From an uncultured Eubacteriales bacterium (lineage in GTDB: Bacteria; Bacillota; Clostridia; Oscillospirales; Acutalibacteraceae): a stretch of 26,386 nt of DNA. The notes beneath the pieces are model-generated. The model did not search any database and was not told the origin of the DNA. It worked only from the letters and a program-made list of their open reading frames with translations. The stretch covers positions 1-26,386 of the forward strand of contig CAKSDF010000009.1 in NCBI GenBank assembly GCA_934444695.1, read 5' to 3'. Below are positions 15,194 through 22,310 of this stretch, piece after piece (position 1 is the stretch's first letter; each line of letters opens with the position of its first letter). The position numbers and the translations under genes were made by a program.

Positions 15194-16189
15194 ATGGAGA
15201 TTAACACCGAGGGCTTTGAACCTAAAAAACTTGCGCTGATCAGGATATGGCAGATACTTGAAGGCTACAGCGATTATAATCATCCTCTGACCCAAGAGGA
15301 AATTGCAAGGCATCTTGAATCGGATTACGGCATTTCCATTGAGCGCAAGGCCATTGGCAGAAATCTCTCGCTGCTTAAAGAGGCGGGCGTTGAAATCGAG
15401 TCGGGCAGAGCGGGAAGCTTTCTTGTGTGCCGTGATTTTGAGGATGCCGAGCTGCATATGCTCATCGATGGGGTGCTTAGCAGCAAACACATTACGGCAA
15501 ACCACTCGAAAGATCTTATCGATCGGCTTTGCGGCCTTTCCAACAAATATTTCAAATCAAGTGTAAAGCATATACATTCGGTCAACGATTGGAGCAAAAC
15601 CGACAATCAGTCCCTTTTCTACAATATTGAATTGATCGATACTGCAATCGAGCAAAAACGCCAGATACACTATGACTATAACAAATACGGGATTGACAAG
15701 AAGCTGCATAAATCCTCCTTTCAATACGTCACTCCGTATCTGATGATTCTTCATAATCAGCGGTATTATCTGATGGCATACAGCGAGTATTGGAGCAATA
15801 TGGTCTTTCATCGGCTCGACCGCATTACAAATATGAAAATTTCCCACAGGCAAGCCACGCCTATTGTTAATGTCCCGGGGTATGAAAGGGGCATTGATTA
15901 TAAGCAGCTTTCCTCATCAATGCCGTATATGTATCCCGAAAGGCCGGAAACGATTGAATTTATCGCCGATGCGGTTATTGTCGATCAGATAATCGATTGG
16001 TTTGGAAACGGTGTACGGTTTATGAAAAACGACGATAAAAGTAAGGTTACGGTATCGCTCAAGGCAAGTCCCAAGGCGATGGAACACTGGGCAATGCAGT
16101 ATATCGACTATGTGGAGATCACTTCTCCCGCCACTTTGAGAGAACAAATTAAGAAGGCCTTGAAAAGCGGCCTTGAGAAATACAATTAA
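15194..16189 (+). CDS. WYL-domain transcriptional regulator
   Basis: A 331-residue regulator with an N-terminal winged helix-turn-helix (about residues 10-80: LTQEEIARHLESDYGISIER, KAIGRNLSLLKEAGVEIE) and a central WYL ligand-sensing domain (about 145-225) with YYLMAYSEYWSN and FHRLDRITNM, then a C-terminal WCX-like region. ATG 15194 was chosen because CGGAGGG precedes it by 6 bases; the longer frame begins inside the promoter. WYL proteins sense nucleic acids or nucleotides and often control DNA repair, CRISPR or phage-defence genes. The palindrome in its own promoter recurs upstream of the AAA+ gene. The UDG-like gene follows after 41 bases and is probably in the same transcript. Confidence 0.92.
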   Translation: MEINTEGFEPKKLALIRIWQILEGYSDYNHPLTQEEIARHLESDYGISIERKAIGRNLSLLKEAGVEIESGRAGSFLVCRDFEDAELHMLIDGVLSSKHITANHSKDLIDRLCGLSNKYFKSSVKHIHSVNDWSKTDNQSLFYNIELIDTAIEQKRQIHYDYNKYGIDKKLHKSSFQYVTPYLMILHNQRYYLMAYSEYWSNMVFHRLDRITNMKISHRQATPIVNVPGYERGIDYKQLSSSMPYMYPERPETIEFIADAVIVDQIIDWFGNGVRFMKNDDKSKVTVSLKASPKAMEHWAMQYIDYVEITSPATLREQIKKALKSGLEKYN

Positions 16190-16230
16190 GGCTTATTTTA
16201 AGCCGTAAGGAACAGGAGGCATAGCTTAAA

Positions 16231-16941
16231 TTGAAGGGTGACGAAGAATTTAAATTTCTTAAAAAGGATTATAATTCCGACGGATTTTTTTGCCCCTCCG
16301 GCAGGCCGACTAAGGGCATTTTGACCGAGGACCATTTAACCGAGGGCCTTTTATGGGACGGCAAACGTTTTTCGGATATAAAATTGCTCTTTGTTTTAAG
16401 GGAACCAAACAGCGGCGGAAGGCGGGCCGATACCTTCTGGATAAAAGATGTTATCGCAAAGGCCGAAAGGGGAGAGGCTCTGTCGGCAGATGAAAGCAGA
16501 TATTATCAATGGATCAAAAATATTGCCGATCTATTTGATTCGGCGGATTTAAGCGACTGTGCATATATAAATCTTTTTCCCTTCAGGGGAAAGGGCAGCG
16601 CGGGCGATGATTATAAAAAGACATTGAGGGCGTTTAAAGGAAAGAACACCTTCAAAAGAGAAAAGATACAAGCGGATTTTTCTAAGCTTGCCGAAAACAG
16701 ATGGGAGATAATAAAAAGGCTTTCAGACAAAGCCATAGTTATAACACTCGGAGATATTTATGATGGGATCGCGGCAAAGGAAAGAAACGGCATAACCGAA
16801 AACACAGAGCAGCATCTGATCCTTGGAAAAAAGAAGTTTAAATCCTGCATTATTAAAACCGAAAACAAAAGCATAAGGATTTTCAGCTGCTATCATCCCG
16901 CCGCAAGAGGGATGAATTTTGACGGCCTGAAAAAAGTTTAA
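16231..16941 (+). CDS. Uracil-DNA-glycosylase-like superfamily protein (uncharacterised)
   Basis: A 236-residue soluble protein. Four conserved-looking blocks occur in the order found in the UDG superfamily: LLFVLREPN (52-60) where the first catalytic loop lies, INLFPF (113-118), VITLGD (170-175), and CYHPAARG (220-227) resembling the second DNA-binding loop HPS/HPA. This is a family resemblance only; the usual GxDPY or GEAPG catalytic loop is replaced by REPN, so base-excision activity is uncertain. The start is TTG at 16231, with AGGAGG at 16214-16219, an 11-base spacing that is somewhat long; no in-frame ATG lies near. It sits 41 bases after the WYL gene and probably shares its promoter, which would link it to nucleic-acid metabolism or defence. 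Confidence 0.6.
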   Translation: MKGDEEFKFLKKDYNSDGFFCPSGRPTKGILTEDHLTEGLLWDGKRFSDIKLLFVLREPNSGGRRADTFWIKDVIAKAERGEALSADESRYYQWIKNIADLFDSADLSDCAYINLFPFRGKGSAGDDYKKTLRAFKGKNTFKREKIQADFSKLAENRWEIIKRLSDKAIVITLGDIYDGIAAKERNGITENTEQHLILGKKKFKSCIIKTENKSIRIFSCYHPAARGMNFDGLKKV

Positions 16942-17031
16942 GTAATCATCTGTTGCTTAACCATAGCGCATATTGCCGTTTTGTAAAATACAACATTGCT
17001 AACATTGCTAAGGCTATATCGCGGCATGGCC

Positions 17032-17170
17032 GCTGAGGCTGTCTCGGCAAGGCCGAGACCGGAGGGAGTAGTAATCGGCAGTCTTACCGATAAAGTAAGA
17101 CTGCTTTTTATTTATACTTTCGTTTTTAACAATGCCTCCCTCCGATCGGCTTAACGCCGATTGCCTCAGC
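17032..17170. repeat. Inverted-repeat hairpin element (MITE- or REP-like), complete copy
   Basis: The left arm reads GCTGAGGC, hairpin GTCTCGGC-aag-GCCGAGAC, CGGAGGGAG. The right arm, read in reverse complement, has the same layout: GCTGAGGC, hairpin ATCGGC-gttaa-GCCGAT, CGGAGGGAG. The flanking blocks of the two arms are exact inverted copies (17032-17039 with 17163-17170; 17060-17068 with 17136-17144), while the hairpins between them differ in sequence but keep pairing. The centre holds a third hairpin, GCAGTCTTAC-N7-GTAAGACTGC (17078-17104), followed by TTTTTA, which may terminate the UDG-like transcript. Extragenic palindromes of this general type are frequent in gut Clostridia (recalled, not checked). 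No obvious target duplication is seen. Confidence 0.8.
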
Positions 17171-17510
17171 TCTCTTCAGCAGTGCGCTAACCTTCACACA
17201 TTTTGTTCTCGGTAGCTGCGATATATTTTTTTGTTCTGTTCGAAAAGAATGAACGGCAGAAACTTGGCAATTTTAAATACAGAAAATATGTACCCGGAAG
17301 GCGTAAAAGTCTTTCGGATATTTTTTTGTCGCCTTTTTCAATGGTGTGACGCAGGATTTTTGGCTTTACGTTTGATCCGCGCAGGTCTTAAAAAAATATG
17401 TGCTATAATGCTTAAGCATCTGTTGTTTAAATGAAAAAGAACGGGCAAAACAGCAATGCGGCAAAAAATGAAATCAAGGGGGTTAAACTTAAAAGCGTTT
17501 TTTTAAGTTG

Positions 17511-17528
17511 TGTGCCGATTATGGTACA
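17511..17528 (+). promoter_or_regulatory. Second copy of the WYL-type palindrome, upstream of the AAA+ gene
   Basis: TGTGCC-GATTAT-GGTACA matches the palindrome in the WYL promoter at 16 of 18 positions. A good -35/-10 pair is not evident. TTGTGT (17508-17513), 17 bases, CAAAAT (17531-17536) is the best candidate and would be overlapped by the palindrome. Confidence 0.6.
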
Positions 17529-17556
17529 TACAAAATGATACTATATGAGAGTAGGC

Positions 17557-17643
17557 TGCCAAGGAATCGACAAATGCCCACCAAAAGTGCATTCACAAAA
17601 GAGTGTATTATGCCCTTTACGGTGGTGAGCAAATTGCTTGGCA
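17557..17643 (+). promoter_or_regulatory. Potentially folded 5' leader of the AAA+ gene
   Basis: Nested complementary blocks occur in order: TGCCAAG (17557) with CTTGGCA (17637), CCACC (17578) with GGTGG (17621), and GCAT..CAC with GTG..ATGC in the middle. They would fold into one long interrupted hairpin ending 36 bases before the ATG. It matches no riboswitch that I recognise. Confidence 0.4.
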
Positions 17644-17679
17644 AACGGTTAAAACGTCGGAACGCAGGAGGAATTTGAT

Positions 17680-19722
17680 ATGCAGTTTTTTAAGTTTGAG
17701 TTATCGATCAAAAATGTTTGTTTGACCAGCAGCGAGCAAAGCCGGGAATTTATGCAGCAGAATGCTAATGAGTTTTCCGCAAAGACCTATGACTTTAACA
17801 CAAAACAGCATGGCGAGCAATTCTTTTTTGTTTCAAGGCTGTACAAAAGCAAGCTGACCGGCGGGATTATTTCTTCCCGAAGCGACAATTTAAAGTTAAA
17901 AGACGATCTCGAATCCTTCATCAAAACACTCGACATAGACTATGAAGGCCTTTTCCTAAAGGAAACCACTCTAAGACTTGTCATCGATTTTATTGCGATA
18001 TCTGACAGAAATGATTTTATAGATGACGACGAGGAAGTGTTTGAGAATTTCAATCTGGATAAATTGACCAGGCGATACGGCCAGGAACTTGATTACAATG
18101 AGCATCTGCTCGATTCAATATGTAAGAAAAAAATATATTCTCGGGCGGAGAAATTTCTGATGAGAGATTCCTTTCTTCCCGAGCTTGATCGCATTTACCG
18201 GGGGAAAAAGATCGGCAGTGCGGCGGGACATCCTGTCCACTATATAGTGCAGACAGACGATGCCGGTGTATACCAAGAGAGCCGCAAGCTGTTGCTTGAA
18301 GCCCTTTATGCCAACCAAAGAATACATAACAAAAGGTATTGCTGTATCGATTTTTGGGGCGACGATGGTTTTTCAAAAGGTATGTATGCTTCATATGAGC
18401 AGCTGTATAAAAGCACTTTCGGCGGAGCGATATTTGTGAGGTATAACGGAACAGAGCGGGACGAGGATAACTATGCCGACAGCGGACGGGAGGTTATCAA
18501 AAAAATCTGCGAGGTTATGAAAAAATACCGAAACGACGTGCTGACAATTATTTGCCTGCCGAGGGAATGCACTAAAATAAAGGACATTTTCTTTGAAAAT
18601 CTCGGAACGATAAGCATTGTTGAACTGAAAGAGGAGTTTGCATCGGTTGATTGCGCGAAAGAACTCTTGAAAACAATGGCAAAAGAACAGCATATACGCA
18701 CTGATAAACAGCTGTTTGAAAGGCTTGAGGACGGAAAGGGTTACCTTGTTCCCGAGCTTCGGGAAATTTTTGACGGATGGTATAACAAAAAGCTCAAAAC
18801 CGGGGTCTATCCGCAATATAAGTCGATTGTAACCATAAAGCAGGAAGTTGCCGTCGCAGCGCCCAAAGGATCGGCCTATGACGAGCTTCAGCAAATGATA
18901 GGACTGATCGATGCTAAAAGGGTCATAAAGCAGGCTGTCGATTATCACAAGGCGCAAAAGCTTTTTGCCGACAAGGGAATGCAGCCCGACCATCCTGCCA
19001 TGCATATGGTTTTTACCGGTGCGCCGGGTACGGCAAAAACCAGCGTGGCAAGGCTTTTTGCCCGCATTATGAAGGAAAACGGATTGCTTTCAAAGGGCAG
19101 GCTTATAGAGGTAGGACGCAGCGATCTTGTGGGAAAATATGTGGGATGGACCGCACCCAACATCAAAGAAAAATTTAAGGAGGCCGAGGGCAGCGTGCTG
19201 TTTATTGATGAGGCCTACTCGTTGGTGGATGACCGAGGCGGTTCATACGGTGATGAAGCCATAAATACCATCGTTCAGGAAATGGAAAATCGCCGGGACA
19301 GCGTTGTTGTTATCTTTGCGGGATATACCGATAAGATGGAGGAATTTTTGCAGAGAAATCCCGGGCTGCGTTCGCGAATCGCCTTTAATGTGCCCTTTGC
19401 CGATTATAATGCTGACGAGCTTTGCGACATCGCAGGACTTATTGCAAAAAAGAAGGGCCTTGTTATCGAAGATGCGGCCAGGGAACGGCTGTGTGAGATC
19501 TTTGAAACCGCAAGAGAACAGGAGGATTTCGGCAACGGCCGCTATGCCCGCAATGTGATCGAAAAGGCCAGAATGGCACAGTCGTCGAGACTGCTCAAAA
19601 AGGACTATGACAGCATAACCGGCGAGGATATCATAACGCTGCGCGCCGAGGATATTGAAATGCCGACGGTCAAAGCGCCGAAAGAAGTGCCCTTTAAAAG
19701 GTCCATCGGATTTTCTGCCTGA
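17680..19722 (+). CDS. AAA+ ATPase of the CbxX/SpoVK type with a large N-terminal region
   Basis: A 680-residue protein. The C-terminal part (about residues 405-650) is a CbxX/CfxQ/SpoVK-type AAA+ module: Walker A GAPGTAKTS (447-455), Walker B VLFIDEAY with D510-E511, the sensor-1 region VVVIFAGYTDKM and the arginine-finger segment NPGLRSRI. The lid follows with GNGRYARNVIEKA. Residues 1-180 match nothing I recognise. Residues about 185-340 (PVHYIVQTDDAG, IDFWGDDG, LTIICLPRE) look like a degenerate AAA/Rossmann-like fold without Walker motifs, as in tandem SpoVK/EccA proteins. ATG 17680 follows CAGGAGGAATTTGAT. AAA+ proteins of this group remodel partner proteins; the partner may be the protein encoded next at 19911. 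The upstream palindrome suggests control by the WYL regulator. Confidence 0.88.
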   Translation: MQFFKFELSIKNVCLTSSEQSREFMQQNANEFSAKTYDFNTKQHGEQFFFVSRLYKSKLTGGIISSRSDNLKLKDDLESFIKTLDIDYEGLFLKETTLRLVIDFIAISDRNDFIDDDEEVFENFNLDKLTRRYGQELDYNEHLLDSICKKKIYSRAEKFLMRDSFLPELDRIYRGKKIGSAAGHPVHYIVQTDDAGVYQESRKLLLEALYANQRIHNKRYCCIDFWGDDGFSKGMYASYEQLYKSTFGGAIFVRYNGTERDEDNYADSGREVIKKICEVMKKYRNDVLTIICLPRECTKIKDIFFENLGTISIVELKEEFASVDCAKELLKTMAKEQHIRTDKQLFERLEDGKGYLVPELREIFDGWYNKKLKTGVYPQYKSIVTIKQEVAVAAPKGSAYDELQQMIGLIDAKRVIKQAVDYHKAQKLFADKGMQPDHPAMHMVFTGAPGTAKTSVARLFARIMKENGLLSKGRLIEVGRSDLVGKYVGWTAPNIKEKFKEAEGSVLFIDEAYSLVDDRGGSYGDEAINTIVQEMENRRDSVVVIFAGYTDKMEEFLQRNPGLRSRIAFNVPFADYNADELCDIAGLIAKKKGLVIEDAARERLCEIFETAREQEDFGNGRYARNVIEKARMAQSSRLLKKDYDSITGEDIITLRAEDIEMPTVKAPKEVPFKRSIGFSA

Positions 19723-19861
19723 CGACGGATAAAGCGGTATATTGCACCGCGCGGCAGGCTGTTTGTGCGATGAAGTATTGAGACCGATTTATACGTTATG
19801 ATAATTTATGCCGATTTATGTATTGCGATAACAAGATCGAGCGGGTTTTATGGAGGGCTTT

Positions 19862-19939
19862 ATGCTTTTGGCGCGGCACGAATGGCATGGTGATATGAAA
19901 GGAAAAGCTTATGATAGAATACACAAAAAACGAAAATGA
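19862..19939 (+). CDS. Possible small leader ORF (25 codons)
   Basis: An ATG at 19862 is preceded by GGAGGG (19852-19857) and opens 25 codons (MLLARHEWHGDMKGK, then AYDRIHKKRK) that end at 19939, overlapping the start of the gene at 19911 in another frame. It may be a leader peptide coupled to that gene or chance. There is no homology evidence. Confidence 0.2.
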   Translation: MLLARHEWHGDMKGKAYDRIHKKRK

Positions 19940-20801
19940 ATATAAATTTGACGGCAGATACTATATTAGGCAAATCAAAAGCTGCATATGCAGTAGCAGA
20001 AAAGGGACGGCGTATTTCCTTTTTTGCAATATACATCAGCGGGGCTATCAAATGTATCAACTTTCGGAAAAGGCCGATTACATTTCAGATTCCTTTGGCA
20101 AGAAAAAATTTTGGCTGTCGGACGAGGCTAAGGCAACGGTGAAAAAGGTAATAGAGACCTTTGAAAAGGATGTGCTTTTCGCAAAGAAAAATTTCCTGAA
20201 GGTTGATTTTCCCGAAGCAAAAACAACCATTTATTATAAGCACGATGAAAAGATGATATATGAATTTCTTATCGAAGAGGAAAACGGCGATACCGAAGGT
20301 GTTACCGCAACTACTTTCAAGAATATGATATACATAACCGAGCGAATATTCCGTAGGATCGCAAAAAACATGGTGTATAAAAAAGGTCGAAGCTTTTTTG
20401 AACCCATGGATGAGGCGGCTTTGCGTGAAAATCCTTTGTACATCTCGGCCGTCCAAAGAAAAGACAGATTTATGCAGGTGCAAATGAAGATGTATTATAA
20501 ACTGGAATCGGAAGAAGACTGCAAATGGCTTTCGGAAAAACTAGAGAAAAGGGTGTTGCCAAGGCTGTCGGAAGAGTATAACAGAGATTATATTGTTGAC
20601 GGTAATACGGTGCAAAAAGATCTTCTCGATCGATCGGGATACACCACAGAATGTGCGGGATGGATGCGGATGATGAATGACGGTAATACATACACCCGCT
20701 GCAAATGGACCCTTAATCCATGCAGCAAAAACGCAAAGGCATATGCAAAAAAGCAGCAGCCGGCAATATCGTTTGACGAATATTTAAAGCTGTTTGAATA
20801 A
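19911..20801 (+). CDS. Uncharacterised protein downstream of the AAA+ ATPase
   Basis: A 296-residue soluble, lysine- and glutamate-rich protein with no signal peptide or membrane helix, which I do not recognise. Notable stretches are FGKKKFWLSDEAKATVKKVI, then KTTIYYKHDEKMIYEFLIEE and CGWMRMMNDGNTYTRCKWTL, with a C-terminal FDEYLKLF. The N-terminus carries CICSS and other cysteines, but there is no clear zinc knuckle. ATG 19911 is preceded by GAAAGGAAAAGCTT. It follows the AAA+ gene by 188 bases in the same direction with no terminator seen, so it may be co-transcribed and act with the ATPase. The gap carries an imperfect 23-base direct repeat (19782 and 19809). Confidence 0.75.
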   Translation: MIEYTKNENEYKFDGRYYIRQIKSCICSSRKGTAYFLFCNIHQRGYQMYQLSEKADYISDSFGKKKFWLSDEAKATVKKVIETFEKDVLFAKKNFLKVDFPEAKTTIYYKHDEKMIYEFLIEEENGDTEGVTATTFKNMIYITERIFRRIAKNMVYKKGRSFFEPMDEAALRENPLYISAVQRKDRFMQVQMKMYYKLESEEDCKWLSEKLEKRVLPRLSEEYNRDYIVDGNTVQKDLLDRSGYTTECAGWMRMMNDGNTYTRCKWTLNPCSKNAKAYAKKQQPAISFDEYLKLFE

Positions 20802-20856
20802 TGCGTTTGCAAAGGCTGTTTATGTGATGCAGTGTTTTATGGCTGTGTGCCCGCCC

Positions 20857-20905
20857 GCTGAGGCAGTCTCGGCAAGGCCGAGACCGGAGGGAGCAGCAAT
20901 CGGCA
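20857..20905. repeat. Half copy of the 17032-17170 inverted-repeat element
   Basis: The left arm is repeated almost exactly: GCTGAGGC, hairpin GTCTCGGC-aag-GCCGAGAC, CGGAGGGAG, then CAGCAATCGGCA. It has three substitutions against 17032-17080. The central hairpin and the right arm are absent; the sequence passes directly into the reverse-transcriptase-like fragment. Confidence 0.85.
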
Positions 20906-21170
20906 AAGCGTTACCGGGCTTACGGTCAATCAAAAGCTTTCGGTTTCGGCCGATTATAAGCGTAGGCTTCGCCAGGAGGTTTATTATGTCCTTAAATACG
21001 GTGCCGAGAATAGCATAATGCACACCGGCAATAAGGAATTTATATCCGACGGGCGGGCAGATTCCGAAAAATATCTTAACAGCCTGCTAGGCAAGATAAA
21101 TTTCGTGCTTCAGATCGAGCCGGAAAACAAATGTTTTTTGCAGGCCAAGGAAAGGACTAAAAACATTTGA
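20898..21170 (+). pseudogene. Retron-type reverse transcriptase, C-terminal remnant
   Basis: One frame stays open for 90 codons to the TGA at 21170. It begins NRQSVTGLTVNQKL, continues DYKRRLRQEVYYVLKYG and, further on, KYLNSLLGKINFVLQIEP. The R-x-x-VTG-L-x-VN block matches the VTG motif of region 7 in retron-type reverse transcriptases, and the following R-x-x-R-Q-E-x-Y-Y and LLGKINFVL blocks match the C-terminal thumb region of clostridial RTs as I recall them. The fingers and palm (including YADD) are absent: upstream lies only the half repeat element and then the end of another gene. It is a truncated relic without its own start. No msr-msd RNA was recognised nearby. Family assignment is from memory and needs a search. 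Confidence 0.65.
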
Positions 21171-21250
21171 AAAGCGGTGCTTTAAGAAAAAATGGGAAGA
21201 AAGCTGCCGGATAATCTCAGAAAAAGCACTTGAAAAGAGCTGTATAAAAA

Positions 21251-21282
21251 CCCGCCGTGGGTCGTTTTTGACTTTCGGCGGG
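21251..21282. terminator. Hairpin between convergent units
   Basis: CCCGCCG (21251-21257) pairs with CGGCGGG (21276-21282), with an inner GTC-gttttt-GAC stem. The T tail (CTTTGTTG) is poor on the plus strand. On the minus strand, TTTTTATAC follows, which makes it a better leftward terminator. Confidence 0.5.
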
Positions 21283-21328
21283 CTTTGTTGTAAACGGTTA
21301 AGTGTGTCGGGGCAATGCTTAGGGACTT

Positions 21329-21377
21329 TGTTATAAAATAAAACTCCCATCGGCAATAGGATATACCGACGGAAGTT
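21329..21377 (-). terminator. Terminator of the agmatine-deiminase-like gene
   Basis: On the minus strand, AACTTCCGTCGG (21377-21366) pairs with CCGATGGGAGTT (21353-21342), 10 of 12 pairs being Watson-Crick, and TTTTATTTTAT follows. Confidence 0.75.
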
Positions 21378-21481
21378 GGCGATGATACGTTTGTTATGAC
21401 GCAATGCTTGTTTTGATGCAATTGCTTGCGGGGCTGAAAATGCCGAAACTTTGAGCGGGAGTTGAAGGAAGATTGGTCCCG

Positions 21482-22309
21482 TCAGTTCCAGCTGATGCAG
21501 TTAAGGCAGCCGCCCTCTGCGGCAATGCGGGGAATGTTTACGGGAATTACCGGCGTTTTGAAAATTCCTTTTGCGGCAAAAAGAGCGTCTGCATCCTGCG
21601 GTATTCCGAAGGTCGGAAGGTAAATCGCTTTTTGAGTTTGCAAAAAGTTTATGTAACAGCCGACGGCACTTTGCGCATTGTCGTTTTTTAAAGTGCTTTT
21701 TGAATCGGGCGGGAAAAAGGGAAAATCCACCGGCTCAAACCGATTCTTTTTAAGCCATCTTTTTACCTTTGCCTCAAATCCGTACGGCGATGCGAGACGG
21801 TTGCAAAGCACGGTGCATTCATCCAGAAAGTGCACCATTCCGTCGGCGTGGCCGGTTATATCGCTGCGCGGTTTAAGGCAGGGCATAATAAGAATCTCAG
21901 CTTCGAGAAGGGCGGAAAGCTCGGCGATTATATCGGATGTGTTGCGCCCGGGATTTTCGTAAAACACACGTTCGCTGATGATGGCACGGCTTTTTTTAGG
22001 AGAAAACACTACGTTCCCGCCGTCGAGGTTTATGTCGGAATAGGTGATCGGGAAATTAAATTGAGGAGCAACATCCCTGCGGTAATTGGTTTGCAGGTGT
22101 TCAAAGCCTTTAAGATAACTCGGTTCATAGCGAAAGGAGATGCATCTTCCGCTGCGGGTTACTATGGGCATATAGTCCCGCGCCCAGATGTCTTTGGTGT
22201 TTTGTATGAGTGTAAATTGCTCCCCGCAGTCGCAAAGAGCCGAGAATAAATTCTCGGCGTCCTTGCGGTATGCAGGCTCGGTTTTTAATTTGGACGAAAA
22301 ACAGAGCAT
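21482..22309 (-). CDS. Agmatine deiminase family protein, short form
   Basis: A 275-residue protein of the agmatine/peptidyl-arginine deiminase (PAD_porph) fold, whose classic members hydrolyse agmatine to N-carbamoylputrescine and ammonia. Family signatures are WARDYMP (42-48), LDGGNVVF, the DITGHADGMVHF histidine-aspartate block, and the C-terminal GGCLNC with the nucleophile cysteine at residue 271. Usual agmatine deiminases have 340-370 residues; this one lacks the N-terminal 60-80 residues with the WxAWP motif, so substrate and activity are uncertain. ATG 22309 is preceded by GGAAACTAAT; a TTG at 22321 would add four residues and overlap the upstream gene. The ATG lies one base after that gene's stop, so translation is probably coupled. 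Confidence 0.85.
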   Translation of the reverse strand: MLCFSSKLKTEPAYRKDAENLFSALCDCGEQFTLIQNTKDIWARDYMPIVTRSGRCISFRYEPSYLKGFEHLQTNYRRDVAPQFNFPITYSDINLDGGNVVFSPKKSRAIISERVFYENPGRNTSDIIAELSALLEAEILIMPCLKPRSDITGHADGMVHFLDECTVLCNRLASPYGFEAKVKRWLKKNRFEPVDFPFFPPDSKSTLKNDNAQSAVGCYINFLQTQKAIYLPTFGIPQDADALFAAKGIFKTPVIPVNIPRIAAEGGCLNCISWN

Positions 22310-22310
22310 A

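Larger units (their letters stand above)
16942..17679. other. 738-base intergenic region with repeat element, operator and structured leader
   Basis: No convincing gene. It contains a 139-base inverted-repeat element (17032-17170), an AT-rich hairpin AACTTAAAA-N6-TTTTAAGTT (17486-17509), the second copy of the WYL-type palindrome (17511-17528) and a foldable leader for the AAA+ gene (17557-17643). An isolated TATAAT at 17404-17409 has no good -35 box. A half-site TGTACC is present at 17289-17294. Confidence 0.7.
20802..21481. other. 680-base region with half repeat element, RT remnant and terminators
   Basis: It holds a half copy of the inverted-repeat element (20857-20905), a reverse-transcriptase-like fragment (20898-21170) and two terminator-like hairpins (21251-21282 and 21329-21377). 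Otherwise no gene is seen. Confidence 0.7.

Noticed and set aside
17071..17120. T-box or riboswitch in the 17.0 kb gap
   Set aside because: The hairpins are explained by the inverted-repeat element, of which a half copy occurs at 20857; no riboswitch core was recognised.
17231..17434. 67-codon ORF between the repeat element and the AAA+ gene
   Set aside because: It has a TTG start without ribosome binding site, no family resemblance and odd composition; treated as non-coding.
19782..19831. Imperfect 23-base direct repeat around CCGATTTAT as a further WYL site
   Set aside because: Only 16 of 23 bases agree between the units, and the palindromic half-sites are absent.
20986..21018. Ten-codon ORF with AGGAGG, overlapping an ATG at 21018 (TAATG), looking like a leader peptide plus a 50-codon gene
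   Set aside because: The 50-codon frame continues upstream without a break as the RT-like fragment, so the apparent starts are internal to a relic. The AGGAGG is part of its codons for R-Q-E-V.
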